Source: Euphorbia lathyris | Lineage: Eukaryota; Streptophyta; Magnoliopsida; Malpighiales; Euphorbiaceae | Length of the DNA: 64,000 bases | Reading direction: 5' to 3' | Assembly: GCF_963576675.1 (NCBI RefSeq) | Contig: NC_088915.1 | Coordinates: forward strand, 34,315,501 to 34,379,500 | Shown here: one piece after another, positions 22,342 to 34,509 of the stretch | How the letters are laid out: each line of letters opens with the position of its first letter | How positions within the stretch are numbered: the first letter of the stretch is position 1 | Position numbers and translations under genes: made by a program | The notes under the pieces: model-generated | What the model was told of the DNA's origin: nothing | Seen by the model: only the letters and a program-made list of their open reading frames with translations | Database searches by the model: none

Positions 22342-24136
22342 ATGGTGAAAAGGGTAAGGGAGAGATCTATGGAAAGGGGGGCGACTGGCGGTGAGGGGGT
22401 GGTGTCGGTAGCGGCTTGGGCGGATCGGGTAGAGGGGATTGGCGGGGATGGGAAGGGCGGGTTGGAGGAGAGGGGCGCTAGGGGTGATGGGTTGAAGGAG
22501 GATGTGGGGTGTGAGAAGGGGAGGGTGTCGGGTGAGGTGTTGGGCGGCACGACAGGGAGGCTAGGGATTGATGGGCGGGAGGGCATGATGGGGGTTAGGG
22601 TGGCACCGAGTGCTCAGGATGTGCGGCTAGGGGGGGACGCAAGGGCGGCTGGATCTGGAATAGTGGCCGACGCTGGGGTAAGGCGCCTCCCCTGTCGGGG
22701 GGTGATGTTGGGCGTTCCGAGCCATACGCCGGTGATGATGGGCAATTCGGGTTGTGCGCCGGTAGTGCTGCTGGGCACTGCGGATTGAGCGTCGGCGGCG
22801 CTGCTAGGCACTGCGGATTGAGTGCCGGCGCGGGCAGCAACTCTCCGGGCAGGAATGGTGCTGTGTAGATTGGGGCGGTGGCAGTGGTGCAGGCTGCCTC
22901 GGGACAGATCCAGTTTAATAAAGGGGTGTCGGGTAGGTTTGGTGAGGAGTGTGGGACTCAGGTTCAGGGGAACGCGGTTTCCCCCAGTTCTAGGGTTGAT
23001 ATGAATGGGATAGGGAAAAGTTCTTGGAGAGATACGGTAATGGGGGTGGTTGAGGAGGAGCCTTGTATGGAGGAAGTGTTGATGGAAGGGGAGTCTGATG
23101 AAGTGTACTCTGAATCTGATGAAGAGGATGGTGAACAAGACGATCCTCTTTATCCTGTGATTAGGCTCTCCTCAGCAGATAAGCGGGAGCTAAGGGAGAA
23201 GTGGAAGGTTTCTTTAATTGTAACAGTGCTTGGGAAGAGAATTAGCTTTAACTACTTAATAGGAGGTCTGGTTGGGAAGGTCCACCATGTGGACAAAACT
23301 ACAGTTGGAGCCATTAGAGGCAAGTTTGCAAGGGTTTGTATTGATATTAATCTTGCAAAACCTTTGTTGTCAAAGTTCTGTGTTCATAACAAGGTGTACT
23401 TTATTGAGTATAAAGGTTTACATAATATATGCTATGATTGTGGTATGTATGGTCATACTCAGGAGGGGTGCCCTAAGAGGGAAAAGGTATTAGAAGAGGT
23501 AGTTGAGGGTGTTACTAGGAGAACTAAAGGGATCCAAGGTGATGGGGGAAATTTTGGGCCCTGGATGGTGGCAAAGAGGTCTGCTAGACGAAGGACAAAT
23601 TCGTCAGTTGTTCAAAATCATCCTCCTGATATTAACAGGAATATGAAGTCTACCTTGCCAAATCCTATTGCTAGTCCAAGTGTCAAGGAGAAGCCTATCC
23701 CCAAATTGCGGGAGGATTCTGGAGCTGCTTCAGGTTTCACTTCAGGATCCAGATTTGGGGCCTGACTATTGAGGAAACCCAAGACTCTGACCAGGTTGAC
23801 GAGCATATTGATCAAAGCATGCCAGGGTTGGAATCTGTTGAACCATCTAATAAGGTGGTTGAAACTGTTAACCCTCTTTTTGTCTCCAAAGGTGAAGCCC
23901 AGGTGAGGTCCCTGGCTCTGGATTCACAAAGGAATAAGAAGATTAATGAGGTTAGTATTCCTAGTCATTATGGTGATCCTGGTATTGGGAAAACTATGGG
24001 AGTTAACAAAACTAGTATGAAAAAGTTAAAGGGAAAGCAAAAAAGTGTCCAGAACACTATGGTTTTTCCAGATAAGAGAGGGCATGCGGGTACCTCGGCT
24101 AGGCTCTCAGGAGCCCCTAATAAATACCTGGCTTAG
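22342..24136 (+). pseudogene. LINE ORF1, gag-like with CCHC knuckle
   Basis: Spread over three frames (22342-22788, 22878-23765, 23819-24136). The first segment is Gly/Arg-rich and GC-rich. The second contains the plant L1 ORF1 core (KVSLIVTVLGKRISFNYL, then ARVCIDINLAKPL) and a zinc knuckle CYDCGMYGHTQEGC that binds RNA in the LINE RNP. The third is the variable tail. Stops at 22786 and 23763 and the frame shifts break it. Confidence 0.85.
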
Positions 24137-24144
24137 GTTTGTTG

Positions 24145-27100
24145 ATGCGGTCAGTTATCCTCCAATCTATGGATTTGTTAATTTGGAATGTTAGAGGTGC
24201 GGCTAGCAAGGCTACCCGTATCTATGTTAATGATTTAATTAAACAATTTAATCCTTCTTGTTTTGCTTTAATTGAAACTAAGGTTAGTGGAGATAAAGCA
24301 GATGAGGTGGTTAAAAAGTTTAGGAACTGGAATTGTGTTAGATCGGAGGCTACTGGCCGAGCTGGTGGGATTTGGCTTTTCTGGAAGCCAGATCGTGTTC
24401 ATTTCGATATTATTAGCATGGATAAGCAGTTTATTCATAGTAAAGTGAGTGTTTCTGGTAATAACTCCTTTTTTGTTACTCTGGTGTATGCTGACCCTAT
24501 CCTGGCCAATCGGAAACGGCTTTGGGAGGTTCTTTACTCTATGAGTGTTAACATTTCTGAGTCTTGGTTTGTGGCTGGTGACTTTAATGATATTGCTTTT
24601 ATGAGTGATCAGAGAGGGGGTTCACATCATTATGTTAACCGTTGCCTTAACCATAAGAAGAGTATGGATTTATGTGGGCTTTCTGATCTAGGGGCCTCTG
24701 GTCATAAGTTCACCTGGAAGCGCAACAGTACCTTTGTTCGTCTGGATAAAGTTTATGCTAATGTTTCAGCTCAATCCACTTTCCCTGAAGGTTCTGTGTT
24801 AAATCTTCCGTTCCGTCATTCGGATCACTGTCCTATCTTATTCAGGCTGATGAGAGGCAATCGTCCTAGGGGGGAGAGACCTTTCCGTTATCAGGTGGCT
24901 TGGGAGTCTCATCCTAAGTTTAAGGAATTCGTTCAAGATAATTGGAAGCCTGACTCGAATGTCCTTCAAGCTGCTGAAGGATTCAGAAAGAATGTGCTGG
25001 GGTGGAATAAAAATGTCTTTGGGCATATTATTAGGAGGAAGAATAAATTATTAATTAGAATTGAGGGCATTCAGCGTAGGTTGGAGGTTAGATTCGATCA
25101 TAGTTTGGATGGTTTTCTCAAAACCCTTCAGAAGGAGTTGGAAGCTGTGCTGAGGTAGGAGGAGCTTCTTTGGTTTCAAAAATCTAGGAAAGCCTGGATC
25201 AGAGATGGGGATCGAAATACCAGGTATTTTCATCTCTCTACCATCATTAGAAGGCAGAGGAATAGGATTGATGCTATTAAGAACTCTAATGGTGATTGGG
25301 TTTATGAGGACGAAGACATTCGGAGCTTGGCCCTGGAGTTCTATAAGGACCTGTTTAAAGAGGAACCTGTTGATCTGGAGAAGGCTCAATCTGTTGCTAC
25401 TTTTCCTATGGTTGGAGAGGATAGAAGTCTGGAAGCCTTCCACCCTATTTCCCTGAAAGAAATTGACCAAGCCATTTTTAGTATTGGGGCTACTAAAGCT
25501 CCTGGGATTGATGGTCTGCCTGCTGGTTTTTACTATAAGCACTGGGAGGTTGTGAAGGAAGGTATTTATAACTTCATCAAAGGTGTTTTTAATGGTTCTC
25601 AGGATATTGGGCTGGTTAACAGAACCCTTCTTGTGTTTATCCCTAAAGTTGAGAAGCCTTCTTCTTTCTTACATATGAGGCCTATCAGTATTTGTAATGT
25701 TCTCTATAAAACTATTACAAAGATTGTGGCTAATAGAATCCGTTGCATTTTTCCTGAGATCATTAGTCAGAATCAGGGAAGCTTTGTGCCTGGAAGACAA
25801 ATAATGGATAATGTGGTGATTTCCCAGGAGATGGTTCACACTGTGAAGATCAAGAAGGGAAAGAAAGGTATTGTGGCTCTTAAGTTGGATCTTGAGAAAG
25901 CCTATGGTCGCATTAACTAGAGCTTTCTGATGGAGAGTCTGGAAAGAGCTAGGATCCCAGATAATTGGAGAAGGTTAATAAAGGTTTGTATCTCTTCTCC
26001 TGTTTTTCAAGTGTTGATTAATAGGGATATGTCGGAGGAATTCTCTCCTGGCCGGGGTATCCGTCAAGGGGACCCAATGAGCCCTTTCTTATTTGTTATT
26101 GCAATGGAAAGACTGTCTCACCTGATCCATGATGCTGTTGAGAGTGGGAAATTCCACCCGGTGGCTATCAATAAGTTCTGTCCCCAGGTTACTCACTTGT
26201 TCTTTGCATATGATGTTCTGATCTTTATGGAAGGTAATGAGGAGCAGTTAAGTATTATTATGGATATTCTTGATTGTTTTTGCTCGGCCTCTAGTCAGAA
26301 GCTAAATGTCCAGAAGTCCAGGATGATGTGATCTAAGAATATGAACCAGAGAGTTTGTAAAAGGTTGAGTGATCTATCGGGAATTCCTCTAACTTGCTCT
26401 CTCGGGAAGTATCTGGGTATCCCCCTCCATAGTGAGAGAGTGTCTAAAGTGTCTTTTAAAGATAATTTGGATAAAGCTAATATGAAGTGCGCCACGTGGA
26501 AATCTAAGACTCTTTCTCTCTCGTTTGCCGTCTTACGTTGATTCAATCTGTCAATTGTGCGACTCCCAATCACATTATGCAGGCTTGTCATCTTTCCGAG
26601 CCCGTGCTTAAGGATCTAGATAAAATTAATCGCAGGTTCTTGTGGGGGGAAGCTGAGGAGGGAAAGAAGATCCACCTTGTTCCTTGGAATGAGGTTTGTC
26701 AACCAAAAGATAAGGGAGGTCTGGGCATTAGGAAATCCAAAGATAATAATAAAGTCTTATTAATGAAGCTCCTGTGGCGAATGTGGCAGCTTCCTTCAAC
26801 TCTGTGGGTTCAGCTTTTATGTGGTAAATATCGGAAGGATAAGGTGTTTGGGGGTCCTAAGGATAAAGTGGTTAATTGTTCCTTTCTTTGGAAAGGCATT
26901 AGTGCGGTTTTTGCTGAATTTTGTTCAGGGATTGGGTGGAATATGGGTAATGGTAGGTCCATCAGATTCTGGAAGGATATTTGGATAGGTAAGAAGCCTT
27001 TATTGGAGGTTTGTACTTCTTTGCCTTCGTTGGACATTCAGGACTAGAGGATTTTAGATGTGGTGGATTCTGAGGGTGAGTGGATTTGGGCAAAATTTGA

Positions 27101-28271
27101 TTCCTACCTCAGTCTGGAATCGCTCCTTACTATTAGAGGTGTTCAGATTAGTAGTCAAATTGAGGATAAAGATAGTTACTGTTGGTCTTTGACAAACAAT
27201 GGGGCCTATTCTTGTAAATCTGCTTTTCAGGCTTTCTATCAGGATTTGGATTCTTCGTCCCCTGGGGTGTGGAAGACGATTTGGGCCTTAAAAGTGTCGT
27301 ACCGTATTAGAAGTTTCCTTTGGCTTAGGGCTAGGAATAGATTGCTTACTAATTCGGATAGAAAAAGGAGGCATCTAGTGGAGTCTGGAGCTTGTTGCAG
27401 ATGCAGAGGGTATGAAGAGACTTTGTGCCATGCTCTCAGGGACTGTGAGAAAAGTAAAGAGGTTTGGAGGAGTATTCTTCCTAGGGAGGTGCTCTCTTCT
27501 TTTTTAGCCCACTCAGAGATTGATTGATTTATAGATATGATTAAAGGAATTCTTCTGCCTGATCTGATTCAGGGTGTTCTTTTATTTGTGGTGGTTTGCC
27601 ATCAGATTTGGAGATGGAGGAATGAGGAGATTTTTTGGGGGAAAGTGGTTTCTCAGCCAAACGTCTTAGACTTCTTCTCCAAAAAGATTAGTACTTTGGT
27701 TGAGAGCTTTGTTGAAGATCCATTGACTAGGGTGTCTCAAAGGAAGGAGGTCCATCTTTTAGGCTGGTGTAGGCCGAGTGTAGGTATGATTAAGCTCAAC
27801 ACTGATGGTTCTTGTCTTAGAGACGACAGAATTGCCGCAGGAGAAGTTCTTAGAGATGATGGTGGCAGGTGGGTTTCTGGTTTCTCTCAGAATTTGGGTA
27901 TAGGTTCGTCCTTTTCTGCAGAGCTTTGGGGGATTTTCTCCGGCCTGAAGTTAGCAAAGAATCTGGGAGTGAAAAAGCTTCTTGTGGAGTTAGATAACCT
28001 AAAAGCGATTAAAATGATTTATGTGGGCAATGTTATTTGCCTAAATAACCTTAACTTAATCAAAGGCATTAGAAGGATTGGCTCATCCTTTGATTCTATT
28101 AGCTTTGCTCATATTTATAGGGAACAAAATCGCGTTGCAGACCGTCTTGTGATGGAAGGGCATTCTGGAATGTTGGGTCTATCTATCCTTTCTTCTCTTC
28201 CGGTTTTCATCTCTTCTATGATCTTGGAGGATGTGGTGGGGGTCAGTTTTCCTAGGCTGATCCCGAATTGA
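24145..28271 (+). pseudogene. LINE ORF2: endonuclease, RT, zf-RVT, RNase H
   Basis: From ATG 24145: endonuclease (LLIWNVRGA, LIETKVSG, VAGDFNDIA, FRHSDHCPI), then RT (FVPGRQIMDN, KLDLEKAYGRI, GIRQGDPMSPFLF, FFAYDVLIF), zf-RVT (CRCRGYEETLCHAL) and a C-terminal RNase H (LNTDGSC, FSAELWGI, REQNRVADRL). In-frame stops at 25156, 25918, 26329, 27045 and 27525 and a frame change near 26535 interrupt it. The active-site pair FADD reads FAYD (Tyr codon 26209-26211), and the first RT Asp is Gly (AYG for AYD). Domain order and the extra RNase H are standard for plant L1 elements. Confidence 0.93.
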
Positions 28272-28334
28272 GCGTTTTTATTTGTTTGTTTTTCTTTTCC
28301 TATCCTACCAAAAAAAAAAGAGATAATTAAAACT

Positions 28335-29056
28335 CATTGACTCATTTATTAACTAATTTATTTTCTTTGCTTAGGGTGCTAACTCATCCAAAAAGTTTCT
28401 AAACATTTATTCTAAATTCTCTCTACTTCCGCTATTATATATAGTATAGATATGGCTCAATTTAATTTTATAAATTTTATACAATTAGTACACTTCTATA
28501 ATTTATAGAAATTAATCTGGTGAGAAATTGATCAAAGTTTTTTTTGGGGTACTTTGATCAATTTCTCACCAGATTAATTGATCAAAGTTTAATAACTAAA
28601 GTTGCTCAAAACAATATATATTGAAATAATTTTTTGTAGTATTTTGTACTACGAGAAAAATTCCCTTTATTACCGAAATAACTGTCTTGCCAACAAAATT
28701 TTTGTTCTTGAGAGAAACCATTTATAACACCTGTATTTCTTACAATATTCCGTTGGAAAGTTGAAAATTCGATGGATTTCGCACATTTGTTTTTTTGGTG
28801 TAGCTCATCAATCTTTAGACTTCAAATCCATTTTCTAGAGTCTATTTTGCAAAATAATGATCAAAATACAGATAAACGAGAAGGGCAGCAAGAATTATGA
28901 ATTTTCTATGGTTATTAAAAAATGTAAAATCTCACTCCAAAAGTTATGTTAGAGTTTAGATAGCTTCATTTTGATATAAAAAAATTACAAAAAGTTAGTC
29001 CTCATCCGGAGAAAGGATGAAAAGGAAAGAAATGGAAGAAGAAGAAAAGTTTGTTG
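28335..29056. other. Intergenic between LINE and copia element
   Basis: AT-rich, with no coding sequence. The main feature is the perfect hairpin at 28510-28579. The rest is unremarkable. Confidence 0.5.
28510..28579. repeat. Perfect 29-bp inverted repeat
   Basis: Arms 28510-28538 and 28551-28579 are exact reverse complements around a 12-base loop (T-run then ggggt). A partial extra copy (tgatcaaagttt) follows at 28580-28591. It could be a recent inverted duplication, a small fold-back element or a hairpin RNA precursor. Confidence 0.92.
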
Positions 29057-29061
29057 GTAAT

Positions 29062-29302
29062 TGTTGGAAATATACACGTGATGCAAAACTGTTGAAGAAT
29101 GTATTTGTTAGTTAGAAGATATTTTCTGTTATAGCTTAGCTGGCTTTTGCTGTTATTCAACAATACAATGTATAAATAGTAAAGTAGTACAAACTGTATT
29201 TTTTACGGTTTCAGTAAATATGAAATTTTGTTTTGTTTCCATTATTTCCTTTCTCTCGTATTCTTCTCTCCTTCATTAATCAGTAGATCTACTGATTTTA
29301 CA
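29062..29302 (+). repeat. Copia left LTR
   Basis: 241 bp, TG...CA. A TATA-like box (gtataaatag) lies at 29170-29179. Compared with 47230-47471 it shows small indels and about 15-18 substitutions. Confidence 0.92.
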
Positions 29303-29332
29303 TAGTATCAGAGCTTTGTTAAGTTCATTTTA

Positions 29333-30448
29333 ATGGTGAGAGGAACCTATGTACATGCATTACAAACTGGAGAAGATGATGGACAGAGAAACAAGGAAGG
29401 TTCAGGAAATCATCCAGAGCAGGAAACTAACTCAAATTCCGATCGTAATCGTGAGAACAACAATCGCAATTCCAACGATCGCGAGAACAACAATTGCAAT
29501 TTCAATGATTTTCTTAATATGACTTTTACACAGCCTGAAAACCCAGGACTGGTACTTGTAAGTACGCCATTAACTGTCAACAACTACTTATCTTGGAGTT
29601 GAGGTATGATTCTTGTCCTAGAAGTTAAAGATAAACTTGAAGTCATAAATAGTGATGAAGTTCCAGACAGATCGTCTATTGATTATACAAAATGGAAGAA
29701 GATCGATAGTCTTGTGATTTCCTGGATTTTAAACACAATTTCACGTGATTTAGTGGAATCTTTTATATATGCTAAATCTGCTTGGAATCCATAGTTAGAT
29801 ATTGAGGATCATTTTGGTGAAAATAATGGTTCATTGCTATATCAGATTAAGCGTGAAATTGGTGTATTAGTGCATGGAGATTCTTCTGTTTTGCTATATT
29901 AAAATAAACTGAGAAAATTATGGGAGGAATTATCTTTTCTTAGACCTCTACTAGTTTGTTGTTGCAATGTAGCACATGTGTGCAGTTGTAATGCTGTTAA
30001 AAAAGCCCAAACTTTTAATGATGAGGATCAGGTGATTCAATTCCTAATGGGATTGAATGAGAAGTATAAAGGTGTGAAATCACAAATTTTAATCATGGAT
30101 CCCATTCCTACCATAAAGAAAGTCTTTGCTATGATACAACGAGTAGCAAAATAAAGAGAGATCCATTATGATGGTGTTCAACCAGAATTTTCTCATGTAG
30201 TTTCTTATAATAAAGACAACGGAAAAGACAGTTCATACAAAGGCAAGAAAAAGTGGGTGAAAGAAGATAAATATTGTGTGTATTGTAGAAATTCTGGTCA
30301 TACGAGGGACACTTGTTTGAAACTCAAGGGATATCCAGATTGGTATAAAGGCCCAAGGGACCCTAAGAATGATAAAAAAAATATGAAGTTCAACAGAATG
30401 CAAATTTGGTTCAGGATGTTATAGACAATCCTTTAGACTTGAGTGGAG
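29333..30448 (+). pseudogene. Copia gag (UBN2-type) remnant
   Basis: Starts MVRGTYVHALQTG at 29333. Recognisable gag pieces: NPGLVLVSTPLTVNNYLSWS, DSLVISWILNTISRDLVES, VIQFLMGLNEKYKGVKSQIL, and the zinc knuckle CVYCRNSGHTRDTC followed by LKGYPDWYKG. Stops near 29600, 29792, 29900 and 30152 interrupt it. The reading is cut at 30453 by the Athila insertion and resumes at 43631. Confidence 0.87.
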
Positions 30449-30453
30449 ATGAG

Positions 30454-31942
30454 TGTTAAGCCAAAAATATACCTAAAATATCATCAATAATTACATCAAT
30501 ATTGCTACGAATTTATGCTATTTATACCTATTTAGAATACTTTTACTCCCGAATATGTTTCTTTCTTGCAAGGTACATAAATATTTGGTAAAATCCAAAT
30601 AGGAGTAAAAAGAGCTCAAAAATAGAAGAAAAGCCCTACAAAAGGAGTCGAAGACGACGAAAATTAATAACGCCAAGTCGAGGACACGAACGAGAGCCGA
30701 AGAGGTGAAAAACGCTCTGTGCCGCGACCGCGGCCCCCAATATTCACGGTCGCGACACGCGTCCCTCAGCCCTCCTTCCCTTCGTCTGAAGTACAAATTG
30801 TTGCTCCCCCATTCTCGGTAGAGGATTTAATATTCTCGGTACGAGCAGGAGATTTTAGAAGCCTAGTTACACACTTTCGTTTTCGACGAAACGCGATCGT
30901 TTGGGTGGATAAAGACGTCCTTTCGCAGTGGACACGATCCTTCACAACGGACACGACACTTCAATCAAGACTCTTCAACATCTATAAATAAAGAGTTGAT
31001 GGAGAGTTGAAATATAATGTTATATGTGTAGAAGAAAGAGATTAGTGTAGAATTTATGCAGAAATTCCGAGTCAAGTGATTCAGAAGTTAGATTTAGATT
31101 ATGTTCAAAAGCAATATGATGTACACACATTGTTTACTAAATAATAACAAACTCAGTAATGTTTAGACATTGTTCTAGTTTAGTTTTCATTTTGGTAGTA
31201 GACCGACCCAGTCTCTATTACGAAGATTCAACGAGAAGATTGAGTAGAGGATTCGCCCCTGATCCTGACAAACTCTAACGAAACCCAAGGAAAGGATTGA
31301 CAACCTGTTCACTTGCACGCCGTCGAAGAATTCAATGCTCCATGTTCTCTGTAAACTTGTATCAATTTATATTTCATCTAATAAAGTCCATTCTATTCGA
31401 TAGATTTTTATGCAGCACTTATGGTAACCAATCCACTAAAGTGACTGCTGGTGTTTTCATTAAAACGTATTTAATCCAAAATCTTTACAAGGAAACTTTG
31501 TTGAACACTTAGGCAAATTATTATCTCGAAAGAGTTTTAATTTGATTAAGGGCAACTATCCCGAAAGGGTTTTGTCGCGTTCAAAGCCAATTAATTAGAG
31601 GTTCCGTCATTTATTTCATTTTTATAATTCGTACAAAGTTTAAAGTTGTTTTCTTTGCTTAATGCAAACAAATATACTTGTTTACTTTTCTAAAGTACTA
31701 AAACGTTCCTGTTTTGCCAATTCATTTTTAATCAGATACTTTCTAACATCTTCATATTCTAATCTAATTCTTATTCTAGCAATTTCAAAACCAAAAACCG
31801 ATTAAACGATTTTTCCATGTTACAAACCTAAAAGTAAATTTAACCGATTCAAAATAAGTTTTTGTTGAAAAACGTTCCCTGTGGGATCGATATCTTTTAT
31901 TACTACAAGCGTATACCGTGCACTTGCGGAAATCGCTCAACA
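30454..31942 (+). repeat. Athila left LTR
   Basis: 1489 bp. It contains the GC palindrome module at 30719-30762, the ttctcggta pair at 30811-30853, and a TATA-like box TATAAATA at 30983-30990, from which element transcription probably starts. Small ORFs inside it are not genes. Confidence 0.95.
30719..30990 (+). promoter_or_regulatory. LTR promoter with GC palindrome module
   Basis: The sequence at 30719-30762 has CGCGACCG and CGGTCGCG arms around a short loop, followed by gacacgcgt. Then come attctcggta repeats (30811-30853), and TATAAATA at 30983 preceded by ctcttcaacatc. The same set recurs before both accessory ORFs. A promoter role is inferred from the TATA box and LTR position. Confidence 0.6.
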
Positions 31943-31948
31943 AGTTTT

Positions 31949-31966
31949 TGGCGCCGTTGCCGGGGA
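31949..31966 (+). other. Athila primer binding site (tRNA-Asp)
   Basis: TGGCGCCGTTGCCGGGGA, seven bases after the left LTR, is complementary to the 3' end of plant tRNA-Asp(GTC) including CCA. It primes minus-strand cDNA. Confidence 0.9.
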
Positions 31967-32133
31967 ACGCCAAAATTTTTGACAAAATTTGAAATTTTTC
32001 GTGTTTTATTACGAATCTAGGTTTATTCATACTTATTCAAACTTTTACATTTTATTTATTTTCAATTACTAACATATTTATTTTTCAAGTTCTGTTTTGT
32101 AGGTAGTTTCGGTTCGTGCGAAATTTCAAGTTC

Positions 32134-33489
32134 ATGCGCAGTTCTCGAAGTTCAGGCACGCCACCAGATCCTATTGACCCAGAAATTGAAAGAACTCTTA
32201 AAAAGAACAAGAAAGAAAAGAAAAAGAAAAACAAAACCCCAATAAAAACTAAAATTACCGAGCCAGAAGTTATGGCCACACTTATGGATTACGCTAGGCC
32301 AAGAGTGGCCGGTGTAACAAACAGTATAGTTAGACCCCAAATTAATGCACATCATTTTGAAATTAAACCTGCATTGCTTAATATGTTGCAAAATAATGTA
32401 ACGTTTTACGGGTTACCTAACGAAAATCCTAATACCCATTTGACAAATTTCTTAGAAATTTGTGACACTTTTAAAATTACTGATGTAACTGCAGAAGCAA
32501 TCAAACTTCACCTTTTTCCTTTTACTTTGAAGGATCGAGCCAAAGAATGGTTAACTTCTATGACAGCCGCATCAATTGAGACTTGGGAGCAATTAGCCCA
32601 AGCATTTTTATCAAAAAAATTTCCTTTAGCAAAAACCGCAAGAGTCATTAAAGAGTTAACATCTTTTTCTCAAAATGATAGTGAAACTCTTTATGAGGCT
32701 TGGGAACGTTTTAAAGAACTTCAACGTTTATGCCCACACCACCAATTTCCAGCTGAACTTTTAATGCAAACATTTTATAATGGACTAAATCCTACAACTA
32801 GAGGTTCATTGGACGCTATGTCTGGAGGGTTATTCATGAAGAAAACATCTGCCCAAGCAAGAGAACTTTTGGAGGAAATGGCAATCAACAGCAGTATGTG
32901 GCCCGCGGAACGTGGACACGTACCATCAGCGAAACCATCATCCTCAACTACTTCATTAGTTAAAGGTACAATGAATCTTGATCCAGTAGCGATGTTGCAA
33001 GCCCAATTTTCTGCCTTATCGCACAAAATTGATAGGTTTATGGCACCGTGTGATCCTAATGGTCAACCAATCCAAACAGATGTGGACTACGAAGGTATGA
33101 GTGAAATTGAACAGGTAAATTTTGTCCAAGGGCAAAACCAAAATAATAACCCTTATTCCAATACATATAATCCTGGATGGAGAAATCATCCTAACTTTAA
33201 CTGGAGAGACAATAATAATGTTAATGCTAATCAAAATCGTATTACAAATTATCAAAATCAATCCAGAGACACGATTAGCACTTTATCTTCTAAAATCGAC
33301 AAATTTATTGATGCTATGAGCGGAAAAATAAGTAATCACGACGATGGTTTTAAACGGATCGAGAATAAATTCGATCAGCCTATTAAAAACCAATCATCCA
33401 GCATCCATAATTTGGAGATTCAAATTGGACAACTCGCTAAATCAATTCCATCCCGCAAAGAGGGAAGTCTTCCAAGCCATACGGAATAA
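32134..33489 (+). CDS. Athila gag
   Basis: About 451 aa from the first ATG (32134; the frame is open further upstream). It has the Ty3/gypsy Retrotrans_gag core: FYGLPNENPNTHLTNFLEIC, LFPFTLKDRAKEWL, WEQLAQAFLSKKFP, then the Athila-specific block TFYNGLNPTTRGSLDAMSGG. A coiled-coil-like segment ends it. It forms the virus-like particle that packages element RNA. The TAA at 33487-33489 interrupts a frame that continues with typical Athila sequence ([11 protein letters not shown]) directly after it, so it looks like a point-mutation stop. Confidence 0.9.
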   Translation: MRSSRSSGTPPDPIDPEIERTLKKNKKEKKKKNKTPIKTKITEPEVMATLMDYARPRVAGVTNSIVRPQINAHHFEIKPALLNMLQNNVTFYGLPNENPNTHLTNFLEICDTFKITDVTAEAIKLHLFPFTLKDRAKEWLTSMTAASIETWEQLAQAFLSKKFPLAKTARVIKELTSFSQNDSETLYEAWERFKELQRLCPHHQFPAELLMQTFYNGLNPTTRGSLDAMSGGLFMKKTSAQARELLEEMAINSSMWPAERGHVPSAKPSSSTTSLVKGTMNLDPVAMLQAQFSALSHKIDRFMAPCDPNGQPIQTDVDYEGMSEIEQVNFVQGQNQNNNPYSNTYNPGWRNHPNFNWRDNNNVNANQNRITNYQNQSRDTISTLSSKIDKFIDAMSGKISNHDDGFKRIENKFDQPIKNQSSSIHNLEIQIGQLAKSIPSRKEGSLPSHTE

Positions 33490-34509
33490 AATCCGAAAGA
33501 GCATGTTAAGGCTATCACTCTCCGTTCAGGGAAAAATTACTTAGGCCCGGAAATGTCCGGAAATTCGACCTTACCTGGAACTGATTTATCGAAGCCCAAA
33601 GAAGATAAATTAAAACAAAAAGATGCACCGATTGACTCTAGTACAAAAACTTTTGTACCCAAACCACCTTTTCCACACAAAGTCCGCAATAAGGACTATG
33701 ACAAACAACTTTTAACATTTTTAGACAAACTTAAGAATTTGCATATTAATTTAACGTTTATAGATGCGATTACGCAAATTCCAAATTATGGTAAATTCCT
33801 CAAAGATTTAATTTCAAAGAAAATCAGTTGGGAAGGAATTTCATCCATTTCACTAACTGAAGATTGTAGTTCGATTGTGTCAAGTAATTTGCCCACAAAA
33901 CTCAAGGATCCCGGATGTTTTACCATTCCATGTAAATTGGGAGATATTGAATTCCCAAGTTGTCTTTGTGATTTAGGAGCAAGCATTAACTTGATGCCAT
34001 TATCTATTTTTAATAAGTTAGGCTTAGAAGAAGATATCAAACGTACCAATATGGTTTTGCAATTAGCGGATCAAACCACTAAAAGGCCATACGGTATAAT
34101 TGAGGATGTTTTAGTTAAAGTTGACAAATTTATTTTTCCTACCGATTTCGTTATTTTAGATTTTGCTTATGATGTAAATTGTCCGCTAATCTTTGGTAGA
34201 CCGTTCCTGAACACGGGACGTGCTCTAGTTGATGTGTCGGAAGGGAAAGTAGTTTTACGAATAGGAGATGATAAGATTGAGTTTGATATGAACCAAGCGA
34301 TGAAATATCCTATGGAGGATTTCGCTTGTATGAAACTTGATTTAATTGAAGAATGTGTAAATGACATTGTTCAAAAAGAAGAAATAATAGAACCTATAAT
34401 GAGTGAGGAACTAGAAGATAAGGACCCAGAACCTTTGATTCGAGAAGATGGACCAGTTCCGCCTTCAATTATAGTTCCACCTAAATTAGAACTTAAAGAA
34501 TTCATTTGA
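33490..34509 (+). CDS. Athila protease region
   Basis: Same frame as gag after the stop. It has the aspartic protease signature [16 protein letters not shown] (Athila uses DLGAS in place of DTGA) and the second conserved block [13 protein letters not shown]. It cleaves the polyprotein. It ends at TGA 34507-34509, where one base appears missing relative to the following pol frame, so protease and RT are separated by a frameshift. Confidence 0.88.
   Translation, partial: NPKEHVKAITLRSGKNYLGPEMSGNSTLPGTDLSKPKEDKLKQKDAPIDSSTKTFVPKPPFPHKVRNKDYDKQLLTFLDKLKNLHINLTFIDAITQIPNYGKFLKDLISKKISWEGISSISLTEDCSSIVSSNLPTKLKDPGCFTIPCKLGDIEFPSCLCDLGASINLMPLSIFNKLGLEEDIKRTNMVLQLADQTTKRPYGIIEDVLVKVDKFIFPTDFVILDFAYDVNCPLIFGRPFLNTGRALVDVSEGKVVLRIGDDKIEFDMNQAMKYPMEDFACMKLDLIEECVNDIVQKEEIIEPIMSEELEDKDPEPLIREDGPVPPSIIVPPKLELKEFI

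Larger units (their letters stand above)
22286..28319 (+). mobile_element. L1-type plant LINE, degraded, 6.03 kb
   Basis: Plus-strand non-LTR element with gag-like ORF1, an endonuclease/RT/RNase H ORF2 and a short A-run at 28310-28319. Flanking 15-bp repeats differ at one base: gagatgattaaaact (22271-22285) and gagataattaaaact (28320-28334). The first 600 bp are unusually GC-rich for this window. Two ORF1 frame changes and, in ORF2, five in-frame stops plus one frameshift show that it is dead. Confidence 0.92.

Noticed and set aside
24838..25542. Minus-strand ORFs in the L1 LINE
   Set aside because: Antisense shadows of ORF2 with no domain.
30518..30796. Minus-strand ORFs in both Athila LTRs (also 42201-42479)
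   Set aside because: Identical position in each LTR, no recognisable domain, overlaps promoter region; chance ORF in a repeat.
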